Shown here piece after piece: positions 15,601 to 24,165 of a stretch of DNA of 64,000 nucleotides (its first letter is position 1; each line of letters opens with the position of its first letter). The stretch spans positions 22,618 through 86,617 of the forward strand of contig JANMMZ010000020.1 in assembly GCA_031373665.1 (NCBI GenBank), in the 5' to 3' direction. A program made the translations under genes and the position numbers. The notes beneath the pieces are model-generated. The model was not told the DNA's origin. It worked only from the letters and a program-made list of their open reading frames with translations, and ran no database searches. The stretch is from M3007 sp031373665. Lineage in GTDB: Bacteria; Bacteroidota; Bacteroidia; Chitinophagales; Saprospiraceae.

Positions 15601-17582
15601 GTTTGAGTTCCCAATATTTCCCCGTCCAAATGCGCCGTTAAAAAGTACACCCCTGCTGCAAGCCCTTCCGTTTGGAGCGAAAAAACCTGTTTGCCAATTG
15701 TTTTTTCTAAAAATGGGAATGTCCTAACTGTTTTTCCGCCTGCATCCGTCATTTCAAACCGGATTTTTCCAGTGCGTTTTAAGTCTATTTCGACGCTCAA
15801 AAAACCGTCCGCTGAGGGATTTGGAAAAACCCGCAACGCGTTTGATTCCACAACTTCCGTGGTCGCGCTTGCTGCTGGCTGCCCTGGCAAAATCCGCACA
15901 ATGGCAGCTATCGAGGGAATGTCGTCCACCATTGCCCATAGCAAATACCAGCCCGGCATCGAGCGCAGCGAATCGTTTGGGACAATGGCCTCGATAGATT
16001 GGCCTAGTTGCGAAAAAGCGAGGTCGAGGAAGCGGTTTTCCCCGGAGTTCATCATGTGGGTGACAGATTGGGTGCTTTGCAGCACGACGGCAGTCGGCGC
16101 GTTGGTGCGCCTGATGTCGAAGCGGATGGTTTCGCCGCGCTGGAAGTCCGTTTTTTCCAAGTTTAAAATCTGCGGGCGCACGCCCCGGAACAAATACGGC
16201 GGGTGGAATGCATCAATAATACTCTGAGGCGGCTCATTGCCTGGCTGGCCTTCGCCGCCCACGACGATGACCCGCCCGTCGGGGACAAGTATGGCCAACG
16301 CGTGGTATTCGCGTTTTCGGGGCATGGGCGTGAGCCGTCGCCAGTTGTTCAAATAGGGGTTGAACAGGTCGGTCAAATCCATATAGCCCCATTGGTTGAC
16401 GGGCGTTGGGTCGGTCGGGGTTTCTTTAAAGCCGGCCAGCGTGAGGATGTTGCGGTCTGGCAGCAAGACCGTTTCGGGGCGCGAACGGAGCGGTGCGAAA
16501 TGTGTGCCGAGCGACCAAGTATTGGTCTCCGGGTTGTAACGTTCTACCAAATTGCCGCCGTTGCCTACTGGAAAAGGCTTGAAACCGATTGCAATCACCT
16601 CGCCTTCCGGCAAATGCACCAGCTCGTGGTCAACGTGGTCGCCGTTGGGCATCCGGTTGCCCTGTACGAAATCAGCGGCCAGTTCCCATTGTTTTGTTGC
16701 AGGATCGAAGAGTTGCGGCGGGCGGAAGGTCATCAAAGCCTTTCCGCTGTAAAGGGTCAAAATGGGGGATTGATCGTTGCCAATGGCGATAGTGTCTGCC
16801 CATTCGGTCGTGCCAGTGAGTGGGTCGTACAGTTCACTCGTGTTCATGCGGATGGGGTTGTTCAGGCCGCCACCGCCGACAATCAGGAGCCGCCCATCGG
16901 CCAGTTGAGTCATGGAGGGATACCAGCGGTAATCGAGCATTTTGGGTAGCGGTTGCCATGTTTTTGTCAAAAAATCGTACTGTTTGATTTTTTGCGTGCC
17001 AGGGCCATAGATCTCCATTTCGGTGCCGCCAGCCATGACGACTTTACTGTTCCACATCAGTTTTGAGGCAACGCAGCCTTGTACTTTCGTGTCGCCAGGT
17101 ACTTTCAGCGTGTCATTGGCCGAAGGGTCGAAAGCAAATGGGTCTTTCGTATTGTGACAATAATAAATAGTGCCATCGGGCAGCAAAACGCCTAAATCCG
17201 TGCCACCTAGTGGCTCGGGCGAGTTCATAATTGTTGTCCAAATGCCCATCTCTGTTTCGGGAGCGAGTTGCGAATTGTGAATAACAGAACCCATGATACC
17301 CGTTGTGGTATTTTCAAAATAAGCAAAACCAGGTTTTGCCACGCCGAACATGAAATAATTGGGGTCGAGGTTTTCAAAGAGATAGACTCCATTGGCATCC
17401 GTCCATGTTTCTTTGAACTTGGTCGTGTCGACCAAAAAAACAGTCACGCGGGCACCTGCGACAGGTGCGCCAAATTGGTCAGTGACCGTGCCAGTGAGGG
17501 TTTGCGCAGACGCGAAAAAAGGGCAAGTCAATACAAAGACTATTGGCAGTACTTTTTGGCAAACAATTTTTTGAATATCCAT
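15579..17582 (-). CDS. Secreted galactose/glyoxal oxidase-like copper radical oxidase with T9SS sorting domain
   Basis: 667 residues: signal peptide (1-27, ending FFASAQ), a carboxypeptidase-regulatory-like beta domain (28-95), a kelch propeller (about 110-445), a GO-like E-set domain of DUF1929 type (about 460-565), and a T9SS domain (585-667, FPNPSADG...AAGVYFLTA). The copper-radical residues of the family have plausible equivalents: Cys170 (KVQGCVAS), Tyr221 (RWYPS), Tyr426-His427 (REYHA) and His509 (VTHMM). It would oxidise an alcohol or aldehyde and release hydrogen peroxide at the cell surface; the substrate is unknown. The gene is clearly richer in G+C than its neighbours and lies between transposase remnants, suggesting transfer. 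Confidence 0.85.
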   Translation of the reverse strand: MDIQKIVCQKVLPIVFVLTCPFFASAQTLTGTVTDQFGAPVAGARVTVFLVDTTKFKETWTDANGVYLFENLDPNYFMFGVAKPGFAYFENTTTGIMGSVIHNSQLAPETEMGIWTTIMNSPEPLGGTDLGVLLPDGTIYYCHNTKDPFAFDPSANDTLKVPGDTKVQGCVASKLMWNSKVVMAGGTEMEIYGPGTQKIKQYDFLTKTWQPLPKMLDYRWYPSMTQLADGRLLIVGGGGLNNPIRMNTSELYDPLTGTTEWADTIAIGNDQSPILTLYSGKALMTFRPPQLFDPATKQWELAADFVQGNRMPNGDHVDHELVHLPEGEVIAIGFKPFPVGNGGNLVERYNPETNTWSLGTHFAPLRSRPETVLLPDRNILTLAGFKETPTDPTPVNQWGYMDLTDLFNPYLNNWRRLTPMPRKREYHALAILVPDGRVIVVGGEGQPGNEPPQSIIDAFHPPYLFRGVRPQILNLEKTDFQRGETIRFDIRRTNAPTAVVLQSTQSVTHMMNSGENRFLDLAFSQLGQSIEAIVPNDSLRSMPGWYLLWAMVDDIPSIAAIVRILPGQPAASATTEVVESNALRVFPNPSADGFLSVEIDLKRTGKIRFEMTDAGGKTVRTFPFLEKTIGKQVFSLQTEGLAAGVYFLTAHLDGEILGTQTVFFHRY

Positions 17583-17584
17583 CA

Positions 17585-17715
17585 GATAGAATACAGAATT
17601 ATGTATTTAGCCCTCGGCGATAAGTTTCTTAGCCTTGGTTTTTTTGAGGGGTTGAGTAATAGTGGTATCTCTAGTTTTGGATCCTTGAATATGTGCGCGT
17701 TATTTTGTTATCCTA
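17585..17715 (-). pseudogene. Second decayed transposase fragment of the same family
   Basis: The minus strand contains TQPLKKTKAKKLIAEG, matching the KPKGKELTAEDKAYN-type block of DDE_Tnp_4 transposases. It also shares two DNA blocks with the left remnant in the same order: TAGAATACAGAATTA through GAGGGGTTGA, and GTGCGCGTTATTTT. The spacing is shorter than in the left copy, so there is an internal deletion. It lies directly 5' of the copper-oxidase-like gene. Confidence 0.55.
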
Positions 17716-17765
17716 ATAGTATATGCTCTCTATTGATTTTAAATCAATAGAGAGCATATACTATT
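17715..17765. repeat. Perfect 25-bp inverted repeat overlapping the amidohydrolase stop codon
   Basis: Arms 17715-17739 and 17741-17765 are exactly complementary (ATATGCTCTCTATTGATTT against its reverse) with a central base only. The stop codon of the next gene (minus strand, 17761-17763) is inside the right arm. It may be a terminator or the end of a mobile fragment. Confidence 0.75.
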
Positions 17766-19014
17766 TAGAACCTACCTTGATCGGATACCCGTTTTTCACA
17801 GCAAAGGCAATTAACCTACTTTTTTGCACATTATCCAATGGATTGGCACTAATCACCAAAAAATTGGCCTCATATCCATCCGCAAATTTCGCAATTTTCC
17901 TATTCGGAAAAATGGACATTGGCGTTTGAACGTATATTATTTTTAGCAGTTGATCATTGGTTGCAACACCGAGATTGAACAGGTAGTTAAATTCTGTTCG
18001 GGTAGTCCGTTGTGTATCGCCAGAACCTAAGACTATATTAACATTGGCTGCCAAGAAACGTTTAAGGGTACGGCGATGAAAATCCTTGATGAGCGGTTTG
18101 TCACCAAAAATTTGAGCATGAGAAAACAACAAGGCTATTGGGGTTTTCTTTTTTACCAACTTCTTTATATCATCATCCGACAATTCATATTTAGATACCT
18201 CACCTGTGCCATCCCAATTGTATCCCGGTGTATTGGCAAGGCCATCTACGCCTAATTTGATGGCTAAAGCAAGATCGGCACCTGTTTCAACGTGGGCAAT
18301 CACCCTAAAATCAGACTTATGCGCTTTCTTCACAATGGCTTTGGCCATATCAGCCGATAGCCCTTTGCCTTCTTTACCGCCGTTGTTCGCAACATCAAGC
18401 AAATAAATAAAAATAGTCTGTGGCTTTTGAGCCTGAATTTTTTTCCAATTAGCACTGAGTGCATCCTTGTTGTCAATAAACCAGTATCCATTGCCCAGCA
18501 TTTTGGTGCTTACCTTAATGTCATCATATTTAGCAGCCCATTGCTGTGGGTTTTTGATACCCATAGCAGGTGCTTCATATTGTACAAATGGATAACCCAG
18601 CGTACAAGTAATGGCACCGTTGGAAAACTGCATATCGGGAGCAGTTGCCTTTCCCGAAAATTTGTCTAATTGACTGCGGCCTTCTTGGGTATTGCCTAAT
18701 ACTTGAAGATAAAATGTGCCATCGGTTATGTATGATTTGGCCTGAATCTCTGGCGATGGATTTTCAGACATGCTGAGGCAGTGTGCATCCCCAGAAGGAG
18801 GTATCACCCACCGGCCGTCGAGATCTATGGTAGAGTCAATCTGAGCAGGTGCTTTTTTACTCAATAGCCCATTAGAAACATACCATGTGGCATTGGTAAA
18901 GCCTACACCATCATACCATTGTCCATTGGTGTATGCGTAATTTTTATGGGTGGACTGCGCCATTATTAGTGCCACGTTCAGGGCGCACACACAGAGTAGG
19001 ATATATTTTTTCAT
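17761..19014 (-). CDS. Amidohydrolase-superfamily protein, probably degenerate active site
   Basis: 417 residues with a signal peptide (1-19, ALIMAQ). The layout is a composite-domain amidohydrolase: a beta-sandwich start, DLDGRWVIPPSGDAHCL, a TIM-barrel core, and the closing ANFLVISANPLDN segment. The usual first metal motif HxH reads His78-Cys79 within GDAHCLSM, so it is altered. Later ligand-like residues remain: His241 (IAHVETG) and Asp333 (GSGDTQRT). It may be a metal-poor or non-catalytic periplasmic relative. A -7 box lies about 45 bases upstream. Confidence 0.78.
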   Translation of the reverse strand: MKKYILLCVCALNVALIMAQSTHKNYAYTNGQWYDGVGFTNATWYVSNGLLSKKAPAQIDSTIDLDGRWVIPPSGDAHCLSMSENPSPEIQAKSYITDGTFYLQVLGNTQEGRSQLDKFSGKATAPDMQFSNGAITCTLGYPFVQYEAPAMGIKNPQQWAAKYDDIKVSTKMLGNGYWFIDNKDALSANWKKIQAQKPQTIFIYLLDVANNGGKEGKGLSADMAKAIVKKAHKSDFRVIAHVETGADLALAIKLGVDGLANTPGYNWDGTGEVSKYELSDDDIKKLVKKKTPIALLFSHAQIFGDKPLIKDFHRRTLKRFLAANVNIVLGSGDTQRTTRTEFNYLFNLGVATNDQLLKIIYVQTPMSIFPNRKIAKFADGYEANFLVISANPLDNVQKSRLIAFAVKNGYPIKVGSK

Positions 19015-19056
19015 AAAATAGGTAAATCAAATATGCCCTTTCATGGGCTTTGGGGC

Positions 19057-19065
19057 GCAAAGGTA
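19057..19065 (-). promoter_or_regulatory. Promoter -7 box of the amidohydrolase gene
   Basis: TACCTTTGC on the minus strand. It separates this gene transcriptionally from the TPR gene upstream. The 238-base gap holds nothing else recognisable. Confidence 0.5.
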
Positions 19066-19252
19066 ACACTTTTACTCATTTTAAGAGCCATAGTTATCAG
19101 TCTATTAACACTAAACGACGTTGGCTTATTAGCGTTTCAACTCTTTAAAATAACGCCAACTGGTCATATTGGATTTGGTAAATTCTTTGGGCGCGTGCAT
19201 GTATTCCAGTTTTTTCTCCCAAATAAAAAATTTGAATGGGTCAGGGATGGAT

Positions 19253-20965
19253 TCAAAATCCACCTTTTTTTGATCCTGCCAACTCCTTTGCTTTTCGCAG
19301 ATCTGCTTGCTGACGCGCCGTATCGCCCATCATTTCGTAGAGTTTGGCACGTTTGGAATAAGTCACAGCAGCCTCCGGCTTCAAAGCAATGGTTTTATTG
19401 AAGGCGTTTAATGATTTTTGTGTCTGATTGGTGTTCATATATAGCATGGCAAGGTTGTGCCAAACTACAACGTCGGTATCATCCAAGGCCACAAATTTTT
19501 CTAAATCCTTCTGGGCTTCGGGTAGCCTTCGGGCTTGGGCATAGAGGCTACCTCTGAATTTGTAGGCATCTTTCATCGTCGAGTCAAGTTCTATAGCCTT
19601 TGTGAAATCCTGAAGGGCTTCTTGGGTTTTGCCTTGGTCTCCATACCCAAGTCCTCGGCCAAAGTGCATCATTCCATGTTGATAGTATCCATTATCAATG
19701 GCATTGGTGATGACTGTTTCGGTATTTTTCCAAATTCGGATCTGCTTGAGGGTCATCAATACCAACATACCGACCCATACATATCCGACCCCACGCACAA
19801 TGGGTGCGGCGGCGGGATACCGCTCTTGAATAGCATTCCAAAGCGACACTAAAACCAAGGCGACACCTATAATAGCCAAGTAATTGTAGTGATCCGCAAT
19901 GAGTTCAAATGTACCCAAGGGTCTAAATGGCAACATAACTGAAATATTAGCCATAAAAAACAAGAGCCCAAGTGCTAAATATGGGGCTTTTTTGCGCCAG
20001 TACCACGCGGCAAAGGCCGTCCCCACCAAGGATACACAAGCGGCGTAATAAGGCCAAGGCAAACTACCATTTACTTCATTGAAGGCGTAGTATATATTTA
20101 GTTTATAGGGAAACAAGGTCTTTATCCAATAAAAAACAGGGGTAAATCCGACCACCAATGCACGCTCTACGATCCCCTCAATACCTGAATCGAGGCCAAC
20201 ATTCATACCTGAGTGCTTACGGCTATACACAGTGAGGAGGCCAAACCCTACGGCGATCAGGAAAAAAGGTGCATAACCCAACCATTGGCGGGTACGATCT
20301 ATATTGGGCTTGCGCCATTGATCTATGATGACCAAGGCGACGGGCAAAGTCACGGCTGCGCTTTTAGATAAGCAGGCCAGTACAAAAAACAAAGTAGAAA
20401 GGGCATAAAATTGCAGTTTCCTGTTGCCTTCGGCATCCGTATATTCGATATAACGCAGACAAGCCATCAAATAAAACATGGAAAAAAGAGGAGTACTAAA
20501 GCCAGCGATCCAAGAGACTGATTCTACCTGTAAGGGATGGATGGCAAAGAGTAGTGCAACCCCGACGGCGATTTTTTCCTGAAAATTCAACTTCAAGACT
20601 AGCCGATACACCATATATATATTGAAGGCGTGTACCGCAAGGCTCATGAGGTGATAGGGTGTCGGATTTTTGCCTTGAGCCCCCGCCATAGCATGTGAAA
20701 TGGCATAGCCCAACCAAGTGATAGGGGCATACATACCCAAGTTAAAATTGGTAAATAAGGCACCAAATGAAAAATCTTTCACCACTGGGTTGTCAGTGGT
20801 CGCAGTATGGTCGTCAATACCAGTCATGGCATTCATAAGCCCTGTTGCAAAAATTAGTACGCCTATGATCACTGGTACTAGCCACCATTTGGTACTCCAA
20901 TCGGTATTAACTTGTTCCGGAACTGTCATTTTAGCCGTTGGCTTCGTTTTTTTCTGTTGTGCCAT
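19253..20965 (-). CDS. Multi-pass membrane protein with C-terminal TPRs (TMTC/O-mannosyltransferase-like)
   Basis: 570 residues. A cytoplasmic basic N-terminus is followed by about ten membrane helices (28-420). The first loop carries DDHTATTDNPVVKDFSF, in the position where TMTC and PMT-type GT-C glycosyltransferases have an acidic D-D/D-E motif. LFAIHPLQVESVSWIAG is another hallmark of the bacterial TMTC-like family. Three to four TPR units fill 430-560 (EALQDFTKAIELDSTMKDAYKFRGSLY, SLNAFNKTIALKPEAAVTYSKRAKLY). It may transfer a lipid-linked sugar to exported proteins, by family inference. It starts 12 bases after the M28 peptidase gene and probably shares its transcript. Confidence 0.75.
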   Translation of the reverse strand: MAQQKKTKPTAKMTVPEQVNTDWSTKWWLVPVIIGVLIFATGLMNAMTGIDDHTATTDNPVVKDFSFGALFTNFNLGMYAPITWLGYAISHAMAGAQGKNPTPYHLMSLAVHAFNIYMVYRLVLKLNFQEKIAVGVALLFAIHPLQVESVSWIAGFSTPLFSMFYLMACLRYIEYTDAEGNRKLQFYALSTLFFVLACLSKSAAVTLPVALVIIDQWRKPNIDRTRQWLGYAPFFLIAVGFGLLTVYSRKHSGMNVGLDSGIEGIVERALVVGFTPVFYWIKTLFPYKLNIYYAFNEVNGSLPWPYYAACVSLVGTAFAAWYWRKKAPYLALGLLFFMANISVMLPFRPLGTFELIADHYNYLAIIGVALVLVSLWNAIQERYPAAAPIVRGVGYVWVGMLVLMTLKQIRIWKNTETVITNAIDNGYYQHGMMHFGRGLGYGDQGKTQEALQDFTKAIELDSTMKDAYKFRGSLYAQARRLPEAQKDLEKFVALDDTDVVVWHNLAMLYMNTNQTQKSLNAFNKTIALKPEAAVTYSKRAKLYEMMGDTARQQADLRKAKELAGSKKGGF

Positions 20966-20977
20966 TATTACGATTTG

Positions 20978-22705
20978 TTAATTTGCGAAGATCATTTGTT
21001 TGCTGTCAATGATCTTTCCGTCTATGCTTAATATATAGGTGAATGTGCCCTTTACCCCATATCCGTGGGTGTAAAGCACTTCGTTCATGCCTTGTTGGAT
21101 TTTTACGGGAATTTCTTGTATCATTTTACCTTGAAGGTCTATGATTTGGATCACCGCTTTGGGGTGGTTTCGGGGTATTTCATTAAACCAAAAACTGATC
21201 CAAGTTGCCTCATCAAAAGGATTGGGTTTGTTTTGAAACAACCTGATCGGCGCTTCGGCCTCATAGGTTGGCTCATCACTGGCTGAAATCATGACACTGC
21301 GCTCTACCGAAAAAAGGCTTTCAATACCTTGCTCATTCACCCCTGCTATGCTTACATTGAGCAGCCCGGTAGCAGGGCAAGGCACGGTGGCACTATTGGA
21401 TGATACGGTATAAACAGTATCCCAATCGTTGGTAGTGGTACGAAACGCAATTCTAAACGTGAAGGTATCAATAAGTGAATTTAAGGTCACCGTAAGATTG
21501 CCCCCACTGCGTACAGCGGTGAAGTCGGGAGGGAGTGCCACCCCAAATGCTGCCATAGCCAAGGCATTGGCATTGATGACTGCATTGCGCGATAGGTAGT
21601 TGAAATCAACAAAGAATGAATCAATGACAGTGTCTCCATCCGTGTCAACCCCAAGTACATCATCGGAAGTATGTTGCCGATCGGTGTAACTAGCACCATT
21701 GGAGGCATCTCCATGTTCATTGGCAGAGGTAAATCGCATGGCAGTGAACCCTTTTTGTCTAAATGGCTGATGGTCGCCGCCACGCCCGGTGCGGTCTTCG
21801 GGCGACATGATGCGGATATTCATTGGCACTACCGCAGTAGGCAGTACGTTTTCTTGATATTCCAATTTGATGTAACGAGCCAGTTGCTTATGCTTTGAGT
21901 TAAATCCACCAGATGAAAACAACCTGACACTTGTAGAATCAATATTATTCAAGCCCGGGCAAGAGGGCAAAGAAGAGGTTTCTCCACAAATAACGCCTCC
22001 AATAACATCATTGTTGAGCACCGCCCTCAAATTGATGCTCTTTTGCACGACATACGTTGCAAAAGCATTGGCCCCATAAAGCCCCTGCTCTTCGGCAGTA
22101 GTGATAACAAACACAATCGTATTGGCAAATTGATATCGAGCCATGATCCTTGCCAATTCGATGACCAAGGCTGTACCCGTAGCATTGTCTTCCACACCTT
22201 CTGCCTGACAATCGGGATCGCACAACACACTGCATCGGCTATCCATGTGACCTTCTACCACGATTACACCGCTGTTGGGGTTGCTACCGGGCAATACTGC
22301 AAAGACATTTTTATGCTGATTAATATCACAAATGGCTTGGTCGAATTGCAAATAGGACGGAATGAGTCGCTGCTGATTGGCAGTGCTGATACTTTGAAAC
22401 CGTTGCCATATCCATCGCCTTGCGGCGCCGATACCTTGGGTGTTTGATATAGTGTCGCTTCCGCTATTGCGGGTACCGAATTCGCTTAATTTTAAAATGT
22501 ACGATTTGAGTGAATCCGAAGACACTGCGTTTTGGATAGCAGTCCCTAGGGTTTCTGGCGTGCCAGGAGTACCCAACAGTGGGGCAAACAGGGCAGGGTT
22601 GTAATTGCCTAGCATGATCTGCTCTGCCAGTACACTGGTGGAAATGATGTTGGTCTGCGCCGACAAGATCAGCGGAAACAAAAACAATAGGTAAAGTCCT
22701 TTCAT
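20978..22705 (-). CDS. Secreted M28-family zinc aminopeptidase with T9SS sorting domain
   Basis: I chose the start MKGLYLLFLFPLILSAQ because it begins with the signal peptide; an upstream in-frame ATG adds 74 residues of atypical sequence. The 575-residue product has the M28 metal and catalytic set: His153 and Asp155 (EGHMDSRC), Asp172 (VEDNATGTA, shared bridging Asp), Glu205-Glu206 (TTAEEQGLYG), Asp233 (NNDVIGG) and His312 (GGDHQPF). After a fibronectin-like segment, a T9SS domain ends the protein (LFQNKPNPFDE...FTYILSIDG). It is an exopeptidase exported to the surface or medium. It is probably cotranscribed with the TMTC-like gene. Confidence 0.92.
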   Translation of the reverse strand: MKGLYLLFLFPLILSAQTNIISTSVLAEQIMLGNYNPALFAPLLGTPGTPETLGTAIQNAVSSDSLKSYILKLSEFGTRNSGSDTISNTQGIGAARRWIWQRFQSISTANQQRLIPSYLQFDQAICDINQHKNVFAVLPGSNPNSGVIVVEGHMDSRCSVLCDPDCQAEGVEDNATGTALVIELARIMARYQFANTIVFVITTAEEQGLYGANAFATYVVQKSINLRAVLNNDVIGGVICGETSSLPSCPGLNNIDSTSVRLFSSGGFNSKHKQLARYIKLEYQENVLPTAVVPMNIRIMSPEDRTGRGGDHQPFRQKGFTAMRFTSANEHGDASNGASYTDRQHTSDDVLGVDTDGDTVIDSFFVDFNYLSRNAVINANALAMAAFGVALPPDFTAVRSGGNLTVTLNSLIDTFTFRIAFRTTTNDWDTVYTVSSNSATVPCPATGLLNVSIAGVNEQGIESLFSVERSVMISASDEPTYEAEAPIRLFQNKPNPFDEATWISFWFNEIPRNHPKAVIQIIDLQGKMIQEIPVKIQQGMNEVLYTHGYGVKGTFTYILSIDGKIIDSKQMIFAN

Positions 22706-22890
22706 GTTAAAAAATATTTGAACAATGGTGACATGGCCACTCGGAGACTTTTCACGATTCATCCAATAAGAGGGTAAAGGTAATACCCCGCACACCGATA
22801 CAAAAAATATTTTATCCTGATATTCTGACTTTTGTCGTTTAAAAATACCCCCAACGACGATTATCCGGATCTGAACCTTTAAAAAGTACT

Positions 22891-22899
22891 TATATTTGC
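22891..22899 (+). promoter_or_regulatory. Promoter -7 box of the ABC ATPase gene
   Basis: TATATTTGC fits TAnnTTTG, 30 bases before the ATG at 22930. Confidence 0.55.
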
Positions 22900-22929
22900 A
22901 CGATAATTTACGATTTATAAGATTCATTT

Positions 22930-23835
22930 ATGATACTCTCCATTCAGGACGTAGTAAAACGCTACGAAAAGCACACTGCAGTCAACCATGTTAGTTTTGA
23001 TGTGCCTAAAGGCTGCGTCTTTGGGCTATTGGGGCCCAATGGCGCGGGTAAGACTTCGCTGATCCGTATGATAACCTCTATTACTGCTCCCGATGAGGGC
23101 GTGATTTACTTAGATGGGGAAAAACTGAACGAACGAACGCCGGAAAGGATAGGGTACATGCCCGAAGAGCGGGGCTTGTATAAAAAGATGAAGGTCGGCG
23201 AGCATTTGATGTATCTGGCACAGCTGAAAGGCTTGACAAAACGGGAAGCCCAACAGTCAATAGATGAATGGCTCACAAAATTTGAGATAAAAGATTGGTG
23301 GTCTAAGAAAATTGAAGACCTATCGAAGGGGATGCAACAAAAGATACAGTTCATTGCCACCATTATCCATAAGCCTAAATTATTGATCTTAGATGAGCCG
23401 TTCACAGGGCTTGACCCCATCAATACGACCCTCATCAAAGATGAAATCAGCCGACTGAATGAATCTGGAATCAGTATCATATTTAGTACCCACCGGATGG
23501 AGCAGGTGGAAGAGATGTGCGACCATATCGTACTGATCAATGGTGGCAAAAACGTGCTGTATGGAGAAGTACAGCATATCAAAAATCAATTTAAAGAAAA
23601 TCTGTTCCGAGTAGAGACGGCAGTACCCGTTCCCGCAGACATGGCCGATCATTTCAATATTGTTAAACAGGATAAAACTGGAACGACATTCAGGCTTAAA
23701 AATGACGATCAAAGCACAGATTTGCTGCGCTATTTGCTTCAAAAAGAGGTGCGTATCAATCGTTTTGAGGAAATTTTGCCGACTTTCAATGAGATTTTTA
23801 TTAGGCGTGTGCGTGAAACGGAGGGTGATTCTTAA
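22930..23835 (+). CDS. ABC transporter ATP-binding protein with DUF4162-like C-terminus, permease missing
   Basis: 301 residues: Walker A GPNGAGKTS (35-43), signature LSKGMQQK, Walker B LLILDEPFTGLDP, switch His in STHRMEQVEEM, and a C-terminal extension (about 220-301, LFRVETAVPV...NEIFIRRV) typical of the NatA/DUF4162 group. These ATPases normally power an adjacent two-component export permease (NatB-like). Here the next gene is a T9SS secreted protein and a palindrome follows. The exporter is therefore incomplete locally, and the permease may lie elsewhere or be lost. Confidence 0.92.
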   Translation: MILSIQDVVKRYEKHTAVNHVSFDVPKGCVFGLLGPNGAGKTSLIRMITSITAPDEGVIYLDGEKLNERTPERIGYMPEERGLYKKMKVGEHLMYLAQLKGLTKREAQQSIDEWLTKFEIKDWWSKKIEDLSKGMQQKIQFIATIIHKPKLLILDEPFTGLDPINTTLIKDEISRLNESGISIIFSTHRMEQVEEMCDHIVLINGGKNVLYGEVQHIKNQFKENLFRVETAVPVPADMADHFNIVKQDKTGTTFRLKNDDQSTDLLRYLLQKEVRINRFEEILPTFNEIFIRRVRETEGDS

Positions 23836-23941
23836 GCGGGTTTTAATCCCTTTGAATCAGTGTATTCGGCATCTTTCCGAATAGCGTTGGCCGCATGAAG
23901 CCTCTATTTTCTTTAACGGAATAGTTTTCTCCAGTACTTCG

Positions 23942-23985
23942 ACTACAACAGCCAGTGTCCCGAGTGGGACACTGGCTGTTGTAGT
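23942..23985. terminator. Perfect 20-bp inverted repeat after the ABC ATPase gene
   Basis: Arms ACTACAACAGCCAGTGTCCC and its exact complement, with a GAGT loop. It lies about 105 bases after the stop and before a divergent-looking gap. No T tract follows. The rest of 23836-24165 shows only a weaker stem (TATTCGG/CCGAATA near 23868) and no gene. Confidence 0.6.
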
Positions 23986-24165
23986 TTATGGAAATTGTCA
24001 AAGAGCCCAACATTTTAAGCATGTAAGTGTTACAATTTTTAATTTGAAATGCCTCCCGAAACAAGACCATGCACAATGATTCAATTGATACCTATAAGGG
24101 CACAATCCCACGGGAAGGTATGTAAAAACAGGTATTGTAATTTTAACCTTTTAATTTTTAGAGCA

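Noticed and set aside
16203..16949. Long open frame (248 codons) on the plus strand inside the copper-oxidase-like gene
   Set aside because: It is an antisense shadow caused by the high G+C content; its translation shows no domain, and the minus-strand protein is clearly real.
19033..19401. A 122-codon plus-strand frame between the amidohydrolase and TPR genes
   Set aside because: It overlaps the 3' end of the TPR gene and its composition is not protein-like; the region holds the opposite-strand amidohydrolase promoter.
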